A stretch of 64,000 bases of DNA from Bryobacteraceae bacterium (GTDB taxonomy: Bacteria; Acidobacteriota; Terriglobia; Bryobacterales; Bryobacteraceae), in the NCBI GenBank assembly GCA_023384675.1, contig JAHDVK010000007.1, forward strand, positions 186,001 to 250,000, written 5' to 3'. Shown here in pieces: positions 15,336-23,472 of this stretch (its first letter is position 1; every line of letters starts with the position of its first letter). The notes under the pieces are model-generated. The model did no database searches, was not told where the DNA came from, and worked only from the letters and a program-made list of their open reading frames with translations. The position numbers were made by a program, and so were the translations under genes.

Positions 15336-16127
15336 TTAGCGGGGCGGCTTGGCCTCGGATTTGGGTTCGGAAGCGGGCTCGGGTTTGGCTTCGTCGCCGA
15401 AGGTGATGATGACATCGGACTTGAACTGCTTGTAATCCTTGTAGGTTACGACCATCTTGATGGGCAGCGGGCCGGACTCGAACGGCAGGGTGTCCTGGGC
15501 GATGGTGTAGGTGGGGAACCAATGCACGCCGTCGATCTGCTCCCGGTAGGTTTCGAACTTGGGGAACTTCTGGTTGGCGACGCGTTTGCCTACACCCACA
15601 CCGCGGCCGTAGGACTTCACGATCTGGAGGCTTTCGTCATCCACCCAGACCAGCCCTGAGAAATAGCGGCGGCCTTCGACCATGTTCTTCGGCTTGACGG
15701 CGAAGGCATAGCAGGGGATTTCATCCAGCGTCTCCTTGCCGAGGTAGCGGACGTTGTAGTTCTGCACCTCATCGGCGGTCAGCACGAAGGGCTGCACGTT
15801 GCGGAGGTCCTGCTCGTCCTCGGGGGTCATAATGAGTCCGCGCAGGGTGTTCATGGGGGCGTGAACCACCCGTTCAGTGCGCTTGCCGGCGTCGGTGAAG
15901 ATGACGTCGGCCACCTGTTCCATCTTGCCGATGACGCGCCCGTTGCGGTCGAGCTCCTCGATCTTGTAGCTCTGCCGGTACGTGTAGTTCTCGCGGGCGC
16001 GGGCGAACTGCGACTCCTTTTCGGAGAACTTCTGGATGATCTGCTCGATCTCCTGCGGAGTGGGATTCTCCTTCGAGGCGGCGAAAGCGGTGGCGGCGAT
16101 GAGCACACAGGCGGCAATCAGGCGCAT
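15336..16127 (-). CDS. Exported LolA-like outer-membrane lipoprotein-sorting family protein
   Basis: 263 aa from the ATG at 16127, with AGGAGG upstream and a signal peptide (MRLIAACVLIAATAFAASKE). Further upstream codons belong to an open extension and are rejected. The mature part has a helical start (EEIQQIIQKF-like region, about 25-45), then an extended curved-sheet pattern with conserved blocks SYKIEELDRNGRVIGKMEQV, EIPCYAFAVKPKN and FSGLVWVDDESLQIVKSYGR, the signature seen in LolA/LolB-superfamily sorting proteins of Acidobacteriota. The tail is Pro/Glu/Lys-rich (AKPEPASEPKSEAKPPR). It probably binds a lipid-like ligand in the periplasm. Divergently transcribed from the oxidoreductase at 16252. 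Confidence 0.75.
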   Translation of the reverse strand: MRLIAACVLIAATAFAASKENPTPQEIEQIIQKFSEKESQFARARENYTYRQSYKIEELDRNGRVIGKMEQVADVIFTDAGKRTERVVHAPMNTLRGLIMTPEDEQDLRNVQPFVLTADEVQNYNVRYLGKETLDEIPCYAFAVKPKNMVEGRRYFSGLVWVDDESLQIVKSYGRGVGVGKRVANQKFPKFETYREQIDGVHWFPTYTIAQDTLPFESGPLPIKMVVTYKDYKQFKSDVIITFGDEAKPEPASEPKSEAKPPR

Positions 16128-16251
16128 GGTCCCTCCTACGATATACGAGATGCGGCGAACGGCGCCGGGGTTTCGCGAAGGCAGGCCAGGGAAGACACCG
16201 GCGGCGAAATTCAATAAGATAATTACAATCCCAAGCAGGCAAGGAGCAGCC

Positions 16252-17535
16252 ATGAACCGACGTTACTTCCTGATGAGCACGGCGGCCGCGCCCGCCGCGG
16301 CTCTGGCCAACAACCGGCGTCCGCAAAGCGCCAATGAGACGATCCGCGTGGCGGTGCTGGGCGTGAATGGCCGCGGGCGCAGCCACATCGGCGGCTTGCA
16401 GCCGCTGCCAAACGTGGAGATCACCACGCTGGTGGATCCCGATCTGAATGTAGCGAACGAACGCGCCGCCGCCTTTGAGAAGCAGTATGGGAAGCGCCCG
16501 AAGGTGGTGCAGGACATGCGCAAGGTTTTCGACGACAAGGAAATCGATGTCGTCACCGTGGCCACGCCCAACCACTGGCACGCGCTCGCCACGATCTGGG
16601 CCTGCCAGGCGGGCAAGGATGTGTATGTCGAGAAGCCGGGTACCCATTCGGTGGCCGAAGGCCGCACGATGATCGCCGCGGCGAAGAAGTACAACCGCAT
16701 CGTGCAGCACGGCGTGCAACTGCGCAGCTCCGAAGCGATTCAGGAGGCCATCCAGAAGGTGAAGGACGGCTTCATCGGCGACGTCTACATGGCGCGCGCC
16801 ACCATCTTCAAGTGGCGGCCGAAGATGGAGCATCACGCGAACGAAGCGCCGCCCTCGCATCTCGACTACGACATGTGGGTGGGCCCCGGCAAGTTCCGCC
16901 CGTATTCGAAGAACCACGTCCATTACAACTGGCACTGGACCTGGGACTTCGGCAACGGCGAGATCGGCAACCAGGGCGTGCACGAAATCGACCTGCTGCA
17001 ATGGGGCCTCGGCGTCAAACTGCCCACGAAGGTGACTGCGTTGGGCGGCAAGTACCTGTGGAAGGACCACCGCGAGACGCCCGAAGTGATGTCCGCGCTT
17101 TGCGAGTTCGGCAAAGAGAAGAAGTACGCCGAGATCGCGGTGCGCTTCTGGATGTCGAACAATGAAGCGCTCGGCGCGAATGGCAACCTGTTCTACGGCA
17201 GCGAGGGGTACTTGTCGATCGGCGGCTACGAAACCTACCAGTTCTTCATGGGCCGCAAGGGCGAGCCCGGTCCGAAGGGCAAGGCTCCAACGAAGCACTA
17301 CGAGAACTTCATCGCCGCCGTGCGCAGCGGCCGGACCGAGGACCAGAACGGGCCCGTGGAAACGGCGCACTATTCCTCGGCGCTGGCCCACGTGGCCAAT
17401 ATCGCCTTCCGGCGCGGCTCGGTGCTCACGTTCGATCCGGACAAAGAGCAGTTCGTGGGCGACGCCGAAGCGAACAAGCTGCTGGTGAACCGCGGCCGGA
17501 AGGGCTTCGAAATCCCCACGCCCGAGAAGGTGTAG
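16252..17535 (+). CDS. Tat-exported Gfo/Idh/MocA-family oxidoreductase
   Basis: 427 aa from the ATG at 16252, 5 nt after AAGGAG; an earlier open frame extends to 16036 but overlaps the divergent gene. The N-terminus NRRYFLMSTAAAPAAALA is a twin-arginine signal. The Rossmann dinucleotide motif is VAVLGVNGRGRSH (about 32-44). YVEKPGTHSVAEGR supplies the conserved Lys of the EKP motif near residue 125, and GNQGVHEIDLLQWGL the conserved His. Exported, cofactor-carrying members of this family in Acidobacteriota and Planctomycetota act on sugars such as inositols or glycosides. The exact substrate is unknown. Confidence 0.85.
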   Translation: MNRRYFLMSTAAAPAAALANNRRPQSANETIRVAVLGVNGRGRSHIGGLQPLPNVEITTLVDPDLNVANERAAAFEKQYGKRPKVVQDMRKVFDDKEIDVVTVATPNHWHALATIWACQAGKDVYVEKPGTHSVAEGRTMIAAAKKYNRIVQHGVQLRSSEAIQEAIQKVKDGFIGDVYMARATIFKWRPKMEHHANEAPPSHLDYDMWVGPGKFRPYSKNHVHYNWHWTWDFGNGEIGNQGVHEIDLLQWGLGVKLPTKVTALGGKYLWKDHRETPEVMSALCEFGKEKKYAEIAVRFWMSNNEALGANGNLFYGSEGYLSIGGYETYQFFMGRKGEPGPKGKAPTKHYENFIAAVRSGRTEDQNGPVETAHYSSALAHVANIAFRRGSVLTFDPDKEQFVGDAEANKLLVNRGRKGFEIPTPEKV

Positions 17536-17544
17536 CGGGGCGGC

Positions 17545-18522
17545 TTAGATCTCGATACCCAGCGCGCGGCAGTCGGACTCCACCATTTCGCGGACCAGGT
17601 CTTCGAAGCTGGTCTCCGGCTGCCAGTCGAGCGCCTTCCGGGCGCGCGAGGAATCCCCGCGCAGAATATCCACTTCGGCCGGCCGGAAGAACGTTTCGTC
17701 GCTCTTCACGAATCCGCGGTAGTCCAGCCCGGCGCGGCGGAAGGCGAGTTCGGCGAACGCGCGCACCGAATGCGCCTCGCCCGTCGCGATGACGAAATCC
17801 TGAGGTTCGTCCTGCTGTAGCATCAGCCACATCGCAAGCACGTAGTCGCGCGCGTGGCCCCAGTCCCGCTGCGCTTCGAGATTGCCGAGCCGGATTTCCG
17901 TGTCTTGGCCCGCGCGGATGCGCGCCACCGCGCTGGTGATCTTCCGGGTGACGAACTCCAGGCCCCGGCGCGGCGATTCATGATTGAACAGGATGCCCGT
18001 GGCGGCGAACATGCCGTAGGCCTCGCGGTAGTTCCGCGCCAGTTCGTAGCCCGCCACCTTACTGATGCCATAAGCGGAGCGCGGATGGAAGCGCGTTCTT
18101 TCGTCCTGTGGCGTTTCTTCCACCTTGCCGAACATCTCGCTCGTGCCCGCGAAATAAATGCGGCATTCGGGACGCAGTTCCTTGACGGCCGCCAGAACGT
18201 AATGCGTGCCGTTGACGTTCGTGTTCATCGTCGAGAACTCGTCCTCGAAGGAATAGCTCACGAAACTTTGCGCGGCGAGGTGGTAGCACTCGTCGGGCGC
18301 GACATTCTTGATCACCCGGAAAATGCTGGGGAAGCTCTCCAGCGAGGCGGGATGCAGGCGCAGCCGTCCGAGCAGGTGGCGGATCCGGCCCATGCGCGAG
18401 ATGGGGTCCTCCAGTGCGACCCGCCGGACGATGCCGTGGACCTCATAGCCCTTCTCCAGCAGCAGTTCGGCCAGATAGGACCCATCCTGGCCCGTGATGC
18501 CGGTGATGAGTGCTTTCTTCAT
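17545..18522 (-). CDS. gmd: GDP-mannose 4,6-dehydratase
   Basis: 325 aa from the ATG at 18522, preceded by GGGGGAG; a longer frame to 18705 has no typical start region. The Rossmann motif ALITGITGQDGSYLAELL contains TGQDGS, diagnostic for Gmd. EMFGKVEETPQDE and SAYGISKVAGYELARNY provide the catalytic Ser/Thr-Tyr-Lys set. NHESPRRGLEFVTRKI and DWGHARDYVLAMWLML are family blocks. The enzyme converts GDP-D-mannose to GDP-4-keto-6-deoxymannose, the precursor of GDP-fucose, GDP-rhamnose or GDP-perosamine. No second-step gene is adjacent. It is divergent from a glycosyltransferase, which fits surface polysaccharide synthesis. Confidence 0.9.
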   Translation of the reverse strand: MKKALITGITGQDGSYLAELLLEKGYEVHGIVRRVALEDPISRMGRIRHLLGRLRLHPASLESFPSIFRVIKNVAPDECYHLAAQSFVSYSFEDEFSTMNTNVNGTHYVLAAVKELRPECRIYFAGTSEMFGKVEETPQDERTRFHPRSAYGISKVAGYELARNYREAYGMFAATGILFNHESPRRGLEFVTRKITSAVARIRAGQDTEIRLGNLEAQRDWGHARDYVLAMWLMLQQDEPQDFVIATGEAHSVRAFAELAFRRAGLDYRGFVKSDETFFRPAEVDILRGDSSRARKALDWQPETSFEDLVREMVESDCRALGIEI

Positions 18523-18676
18523 TGATGGGTTCTCCCCCGTCAGCGCGCCCGTCCAGCAGGGACAAGTCCGCCATTCTACCATGCGGGTAGGGCGTCCCAG
18601 ATGGCATGATAGGCAGCAGGAGAAAGAACCGGAAAACGGGCGCCAGACACCTTCCTTCCCGTTATTTTGACAAAGA

Positions 18677-19891
18677 ATGGGGCTAAAACAGCTCAAATTG
18701 CTCATTTTTGCCTACCATTACCCGCCGGCGAACACGTCCGGGGCGGCGCGGCCCGCGCGTTTCGCGAAGTTCCTGCCGGAGGCGGGTATCGACTGCCACG
18801 TGGTGGCGTGCGGCGCGGCGGGCGGGAATGCGGTCTATGTGGACGACCACTCGCCGGCGGGCTGGCGCGGATGGGCGGCGCGGGTGGCGCAGCGGTACCT
18901 ATTGCCGGTGAACGAGCGGCTGCCGTGGGTGCCGGGCGCCGTGGAAGCGGCGGAAAAGTTGCACGGGCAGCATGGGTTTGACGCGGTGCTGTCGACGGCG
19001 CCGCCGCTGGCTTCGCATCTGGCGGCGATGGCGTTCGAGCGCCGGACGGGGGTTCCGTGGATCGCCGATTTTCGCGATCCGCTGGCGCGCAATGCCACGC
19101 GGGAACGGCGGTTTTTCAATTACGACCGGTGGCTGGAGCGCCGGATTTTCGCGCGCGCAAGGCTCTTGCTCGCCAATACCGACGCGCTGGCGGAGCAGTG
19201 GGCGGGGGATCATCCCGGGGCGGCGGGGAAGGTGCGAGTGGTGTGGAACGGGTTCGATCCCGAAGAGCTTCCACCGGCGGCGGCGGTCAGGAAAAGCGGC
19301 CCCAAAGTGATGCTCCATGCGGGCTATTTGTACGGGGAGCGGCGGCCGGAGATGCTGTTGAAGGCGTTGGCGCGGCTGGCGCGCGCGGGCGCGGTCACGG
19401 CCCGCGAGTGGAAGCTGCACCTGATGGGGCCACTGCAGGAGGATACGTTCCGCGATTGCGAGGCGGAGCGGGCATTTCTGGAGGGGGAGGGCCTGTTAGA
19501 GGTAACCGGCCGGCTAGTGGAGCGGGCGGAGGCGGCACGGGTTCAAGCGGCGGCGGATGTCCTGGTGCTGTTGGATTTGCCGGAAAAGGACCGCTCGATT
19601 CAGGTGCCTGGGAAGTTGTTCGAATACGTTCGAACGGGTCAACCTATCGTGGCGTGGTCGCACGAGGGTTCGCCGGCGATGCGATTGCTGACCATGAGCG
19701 GAGTGGAAGCGCTTTGCCTGACCCCGTCGATGGGCGTGGAGGAAACGGCCGGGCGGTTGTCGTTGTTCCTCTCGGGGCCGCTGGAGCGTCGAGCGATGTC
19801 TGAGGAGTTCCGGATGGCATTCGACGGGAGAAGGCAGTCGCACGCGCTGGCGGAGGAGATCCGGGCGGTGGTTGCAGGTGGGAGGGCGTGA
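18677..19891 (+). CDS. Glycosyltransferase, GT4-like
   Basis: 404 aa. The N-terminal domain starts KLLIFAYHYPPANTSGAARP, the typical GT-B opening with the Pro-Pro-x-x-Ser/Gly-Gly loop, and includes GVPWIADFRDPLARN. The linker VRVVWNGFDPEELPP and the C-terminal KVMLHAGYLYGERRPEMLLK are classic GT4 features. A late acidic stretch (KLFEYVRTGQPIVAWSHEGSP) contains the E/G motif that holds the nucleotide-sugar. It probably transfers a sugar from an NDP donor during exopolysaccharide or O-antigen assembly and may use a product of the divergent gmd gene. The start is an ATG close to GACAAAGA; no strong Shine-Dalgarno sequence. Acceptor unknown. Confidence 0.85.
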   Translation: MGLKQLKLLIFAYHYPPANTSGAARPARFAKFLPEAGIDCHVVACGAAGGNAVYVDDHSPAGWRGWAARVAQRYLLPVNERLPWVPGAVEAAEKLHGQHGFDAVLSTAPPLASHLAAMAFERRTGVPWIADFRDPLARNATRERRFFNYDRWLERRIFARARLLLANTDALAEQWAGDHPGAAGKVRVVWNGFDPEELPPAAAVRKSGPKVMLHAGYLYGERRPEMLLKALARLARAGAVTAREWKLHLMGPLQEDTFRDCEAERAFLEGEGLLEVTGRLVERAEAARVQAAADVLVLLDLPEKDRSIQVPGKLFEYVRTGQPIVAWSHEGSPAMRLLTMSGVEALCLTPSMGVEETAGRLSLFLSGPLERRAMSEEFRMAFDGRRQSHALAEEIRAVVAGGRA

Positions 19892-19952
19892 AGATTTCCT
19901 GACCGGGTGTCGCAGAGCGGCGCTGCGGCTGTTCTTTTAGACTGGGGGGATC

Positions 19953-21299
19953 ATGATGGATCGCCGCGCATTTTTGCAGGCGGGCGCCGCGGCTACGGTT
20001 GGCGGCCGCGCCCTCGCGGCCGTGGAACGGCCCAACGTCCTGCTGATCATCACCGACCAGCAGACGCACAATGCGATGTCGTGCGCGGCGAATCCGTGGT
20101 TGAAGACCCCGGCGATGGATTCGCTGGCCGACCGAGGCACGCGCTTTTCGGCCGCCTATTGCACTTATCCGGTGTGTTCGCCGTCGCGCGGGTCGATTTT
20201 CGCGGGACGGATGCCACACGAAACGGGCGTGCGGCTGAACGGGCAGGCGGTGCGGGAAGGCGTTCCCACGCTGGGTGAGATTTTCCGCAACGCAGGCTAC
20301 GAGACCGTCTATGGCGGCAAGTGGCATCTGCCGCGCGGCTTCGACGGCATGACGGGATTCACGCGCCTCATCGGCGGGCACTCGCTGGGCGAGAAGATGG
20401 ATCAGCCGCTGGCCGATGCATCGGCAGCGTGGCTGCGGCGCAAACCAAAACAGCCATTCCTGCACGTGGCTTCGTTCATGAATCCGCACGATGTTTGCTA
20501 CTGGATTCGCGCGCATCCGGGTTCGCGGCAGCACGCCGATCCCGACCGTTTCCCGCCCGCGCCCGGCAACATGGCCGTGGACCCGCTGGAGCCCGAGGCG
20601 ATTCAGTTCCACCGGCGCACGGGCTACGACGCGATGTCGCAGGCCGTGGGGATCGCATCGTCATGGCGGCGCGACGATATCCGCCACTACATTCACGACT
20701 ACTACCGTATGGTGGAGGACGTGGATCGTTGCACCGGACAGGTGCTGGACGCGCTGCGCGAGGCGGATCTCGAACGCAATACGATTGTCGCTTTCATCTC
20801 CGACCACGGCGAGGGATTGGGCGGGCATCTCTGGGCGCAGAAGGCGTCTTTTTATGAGGAATCGGCGCGGATTCCATTGATTCTGGCGGGTTCGGGGATT
20901 CGCGCGGGGCGGACCGAGTACGCCACGCTGGCATCGCTCGCCGATCTCGTGCCCACGTTTTGCGACTACGCGGGCATTGACGTACCGGCAGATGTGCGCG
21001 GCGTGAGTCTGCGGCCAGTGCTGGAGGGCGGCGGGACGGTGAAGCGTGCGTTTGTCGCGGGAGAGCTGTTGTACCAGGACCAGACGCGCGAAGGGCGCAT
21101 GATCCGGACGGCGCGGCACAAGTATGTCGTGTTCAATGGCGGCGCGCGGCCGGAACAGCTGTTCGATTTAGATGCCGATCCGGGCGAGGTGCTGAATCTA
21201 GCGCACCGGCCTGAGGGCCAGGCTGAGCTCGACCGGCACCGGGCGATTCTGCGGGCGTGGATACGCGAGACGGCGGACGATTTCAAGATGCCGGTTTAG
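19953..21299 (+). CDS. Tat-exported sulfatase, S1 family
   Basis: 448 aa. The leader MMDRRAFLQAGAAATVGG is a twin-arginine signal. The formylglycine motif is PVCSPSRGSIFAGR with C75, so the enzyme needs a formylglycine-generating activity encoded elsewhere. Metal ligands are visible as IITDQQ (D35) and later FISDHGEGLGGHLWA. Sulfatases of this class release sulfate from sulfated glycans or aryl sulfates in the periplasm. Here the second Asp of the usual DD is replaced by Gln (DQQ), a variation also seen at 31457-32893. A GGGGGA box precedes the paired ATGs (19953 and 19956). The stop overlaps that of the convergent MaoC gene by 4 nt. Confidence 0.9.
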   Translation: MMDRRAFLQAGAAATVGGRALAAVERPNVLLIITDQQTHNAMSCAANPWLKTPAMDSLADRGTRFSAAYCTYPVCSPSRGSIFAGRMPHETGVRLNGQAVREGVPTLGEIFRNAGYETVYGGKWHLPRGFDGMTGFTRLIGGHSLGEKMDQPLADASAAWLRRKPKQPFLHVASFMNPHDVCYWIRAHPGSRQHADPDRFPPAPGNMAVDPLEPEAIQFHRRTGYDAMSQAVGIASSWRRDDIRHYIHDYYRMVEDVDRCTGQVLDALREADLERNTIVAFISDHGEGLGGHLWAQKASFYEESARIPLILAGSGIRAGRTEYATLASLADLVPTFCDYAGIDVPADVRGVSLRPVLEGGGTVKRAFVAGELLYQDQTREGRMIRTARHKYVVFNGGARPEQLFDLDADPGEVLNLAHRPEGQAELDRHRAILRAWIRETADDFKMPV

Positions 21300-21757
21300 G
21301 CGGCTCCGGGTTCCACGGCGCGTGTGCGCACGAGCAGCAGATTCGTGCCGTCCTGGAGGATTTCGCCTTGGGCGTTACGGAGTTCGAGGGCGAGGGTCAG
21401 GATGCCGCGGTTGCCTTTGCTGGTCAGGCGTTTTTCGGCGACGGTGAGGCGGCCGCTGATGCGCTCGCCCGCGAAAAGGGGTTTGCGGAAGTTCCAGTTC
21501 CAGGAAAGCGAGGCGACAGAGGCGAAGGACTTCTCCGCGCGGTTTTTGAGGCCGTCGAGCAGGATGAGGCCGAGAAGGCCGTGGGCGACGCGGCGCGGGA
21601 ATCCGAGGGAGCGGGCGAAGTCATCGTCCATGTGGAGGGCGAAGAAGTCGCCGGAGAGGCCGGCGAACTGGACGATGTGGGCATCGGTGACGGTGAGCCC
21701 GGGGGTTTCAAACGACAGGCCGGGGTGGATGTCTTCGTAGAAAAGCAGCTCGCTCAT
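21296..21757 (-). CDS. MaoC-like (R)-specific enoyl-CoA hydratase
   Basis: 153 aa, hot-dog fold. The catalytic and signature segment is FAGLSGDFFALHMDDDFARS with the conserved Asp and His, then VAHGLLGLILLDGL, the hallmark of the MaoC hydratase motif. Later blocks WNFRKPLFAGERISGRLTV are also typical. Such enzymes hydrate trans-2-enoyl-CoA to (R)-3-hydroxyacyl-CoA. The reading direction is opposite to the neighbouring SDR / enoyl-CoA hydratase / CoA-transferase operon at 21854-25002, but the chemistry matches, so they likely serve one acyl-CoA pathway from a shared divergent promoter region (21758-21853). Confidence 0.85.
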   Translation of the reverse strand: MSELLFYEDIHPGLSFETPGLTVTDAHIVQFAGLSGDFFALHMDDDFARSLGFPRRVAHGLLGLILLDGLKNRAEKSFASVASLSWNWNFRKPLFAGERISGRLTVAEKRLTSKGNRGILTLALELRNAQGEILQDGTNLLLVRTRAVEPGAA

Positions 21758-21853
21758 GGATGGCGGGTCCTCGATTCGTGCTCATGGTAAACCAACCGGA
21801 TCGTTGATTGGAAGGGCGCGGAGAGGTCCGGCGCTGATAGACTGTGGCGAGCA

Positions 21854-22645
21854 ATGGCAACCAATGCAGCGAAGCCCGTGGCGATGGTGACGGGCGCGGC
21901 GCGGGGGATCGGACGGGGTTGCGCACTGGCGCTCGCGCAAGCCGGTTTCCACCTGGCGCTCTGTGACCGCGAGGGCGACGAGGAGCGCCATCTGCTCGAG
22001 CAAGTCGCCGCCGAGGCGGGCGTCGCCGGTGCGGAAACCGTTTCCGTTCACGCCGATGTCGCCGGCATCGAGGGGCACGGGCAGTTGATCCGCGCAGCCG
22101 TGGAGCGCTGGGGCCGGCTGGACTGCCTGGTGAATAACGCGGGCGTAGGCGTGCTGCGGCGGGGCGATTTACTCGAGGTGACGCCTGAAAGCTATGACCG
22201 CTGCCAGGCCGTGAACACGCGGGCGGTGTTCTTCCTCTGCCAGGCCGCCGCGCGCGCGATGCTGGCGCAGGGGGAGTTGAACGGCCGCCATCGCAGCATC
22301 ATCAACATCACATCGAGCAACGCCGTGGCGGTGTCCGTGAGCCGGGGCGAGTATTGCGTGTCGAAAGCGGCGGCGAGTATGGTGACGCGGCTGTTCGCAC
22401 TGCGGTTGGCCGAGACGGGCATCGGCGTGTACGAAATCCGGCCGGGCGTGATCGAGACGTCGATGACGCAACCGGTGAGAGAGCAATACGACGAGCGGAT
22501 CGCCCAGGGCCTCGCGCCGATGCGCCGCTGGGGCTATCCGGCCGACGTCGCCGTGGCGGCCGTCGCGATGGCCGAAGGGCGGCTGCCCTACACCGTGGGG
22601 CAGGCCATCAGCGTGGATGGCGGCCTGATCATCCCCCGCTTTTGA
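21854..22645 (+). CDS. Short-chain dehydrogenase/reductase (3-ketoacyl reductase-like)
   Basis: 263 aa. The cofactor motif AMVTGAARGIGRGCALALAQ (TGxxxGIG) and NNAG (LDCLVNNAGVGVLRRGD) are intact. The catalytic Ser-Tyr-Lys appears in INITSSNAVAVSVSRGEYCV SKAAAS (Y and K spaced by three). The C-terminus AISVDGGLIIPRF is typical. It likely reduces or oxidises a 3-keto/3-hydroxy acyl-CoA or a related alcohol with NAD(P)H. First gene of a tight three-gene operon with an enoyl-CoA hydratase (11 nt downstream) and a CoA-transferase. Cofactor preference is not evident. Confidence 0.85.
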   Translation: MATNAAKPVAMVTGAARGIGRGCALALAQAGFHLALCDREGDEERHLLEQVAAEAGVAGAETVSVHADVAGIEGHGQLIRAAVERWGRLDCLVNNAGVGVLRRGDLLEVTPESYDRCQAVNTRAVFFLCQAAARAMLAQGELNGRHRSIINITSSNAVAVSVSRGEYCVSKAAASMVTRLFALRLAETGIGVYEIRPGVIETSMTQPVREQYDERIAQGLAPMRRWGYPADVAVAAVAMAEGRLPYTVGQAISVDGGLIIPRF

Positions 22646-22656
22646 GGAGAGCCAGA

Positions 22657-23457
22657 ATGGAAGACATAGCGCAGGCTGAGCCGCAGGTGCTCCTGGAAAG
22701 AAATTCAGCGAACGGCGCGGTTTGGGCCGAGTTCATCCTCAATCGTCCCGAAAAAGGCAATGCGCTGACGATGCCGATGATCGAACGGCTGGGCGCGATC
22801 GCGCAGGAAGTCGGAAGGGACCGCGAAATCCGCGCGGTGCTGTTGCGGGCGCGCGGGCGCTATTTCTGCACGGGCGGCGACATTGCCGCCTGGGGCGCGA
22901 TGACGCCGCACGAGATGGCGCAACGCTGGATTCTGCCGGGAATCGATGTGTTTCAGCGGCTGGCCGCGTTGCCGCAACCCGTGATCGCGGTGCTGCAAGG
23001 CCATGTCTTCGGCGGCGGCATGGAACTGGCGATGGCGGCGGATTTGCGCATTGCCGTGCGGCAGGCGAAGCTGGGCGTGCCCGAGGTTTCGCTCGGCATG
23101 ATTCCAGGCTGGATGGGCGTGCGGCGGCTGGCCGAGACCATCGGCGTGGCGCGTGCGAGCCACATGGCGCTGCTCGGGACGCCCATCACGGCGGAGCAGG
23201 CGCTCGAGTGGGGCCTGGTGACGGCCATCGCCGAGGACCCCGAGGACCTGGAGAGCCAGACGGCCGCGTGGCGCGACAAACTCTGCGCGAATGCCCCGGC
23301 GGCGATGGGTCTGGTGAAAGGCCTGCTGGCCACGATGCGGGCGGACCTGCGTCATCATCACGCCAATGCCGTGGCCGAGGCCGCGGGTACCGAAGATTGC
23401 GCCGAGGGCGTGCGCGCGTTCCAGGAGAAGCGCGCGGCCGCCTTCCGGAACCGTTGA
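22657..23457 (+). CDS. Enoyl-CoA hydratase/isomerase (crotonase family)
   Basis: 266 aa from the ATG at 22657, preceded by GAGGAGA. The longer open frame upstream overlaps the SDR gene and is out of context. The crotonase signature is visible: LNRPEKGNALTMPMIERLGA near the start, YFCTGGDIAAWG for the first oxyanion Gly, and PQPVIAVLQGHVFGGGMELA MAADLRIA for the second. GVPEVSLGMIPGWMGVRRLAE carries the usual Glu region. It probably hydrates or isomerises 2-enoyl-CoA esters. Cotranscribed with the SDR and CoA-transferase; spacing is 11 and 15 nt. Confidence 0.9.
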   Translation: MEDIAQAEPQVLLERNSANGAVWAEFILNRPEKGNALTMPMIERLGAIAQEVGRDREIRAVLLRARGRYFCTGGDIAAWGAMTPHEMAQRWILPGIDVFQRLAALPQPVIAVLQGHVFGGGMELAMAADLRIAVRQAKLGVPEVSLGMIPGWMGVRRLAETIGVARASHMALLGTPITAEQALEWGLVTAIAEDPEDLESQTAAWRDKLCANAPAAMGLVKGLLATMRADLRHHHANAVAEAAGTEDCAEGVRAFQEKRAAAFRNR

Positions 23458-23472
23458 TGGGAAGGAGATGAG

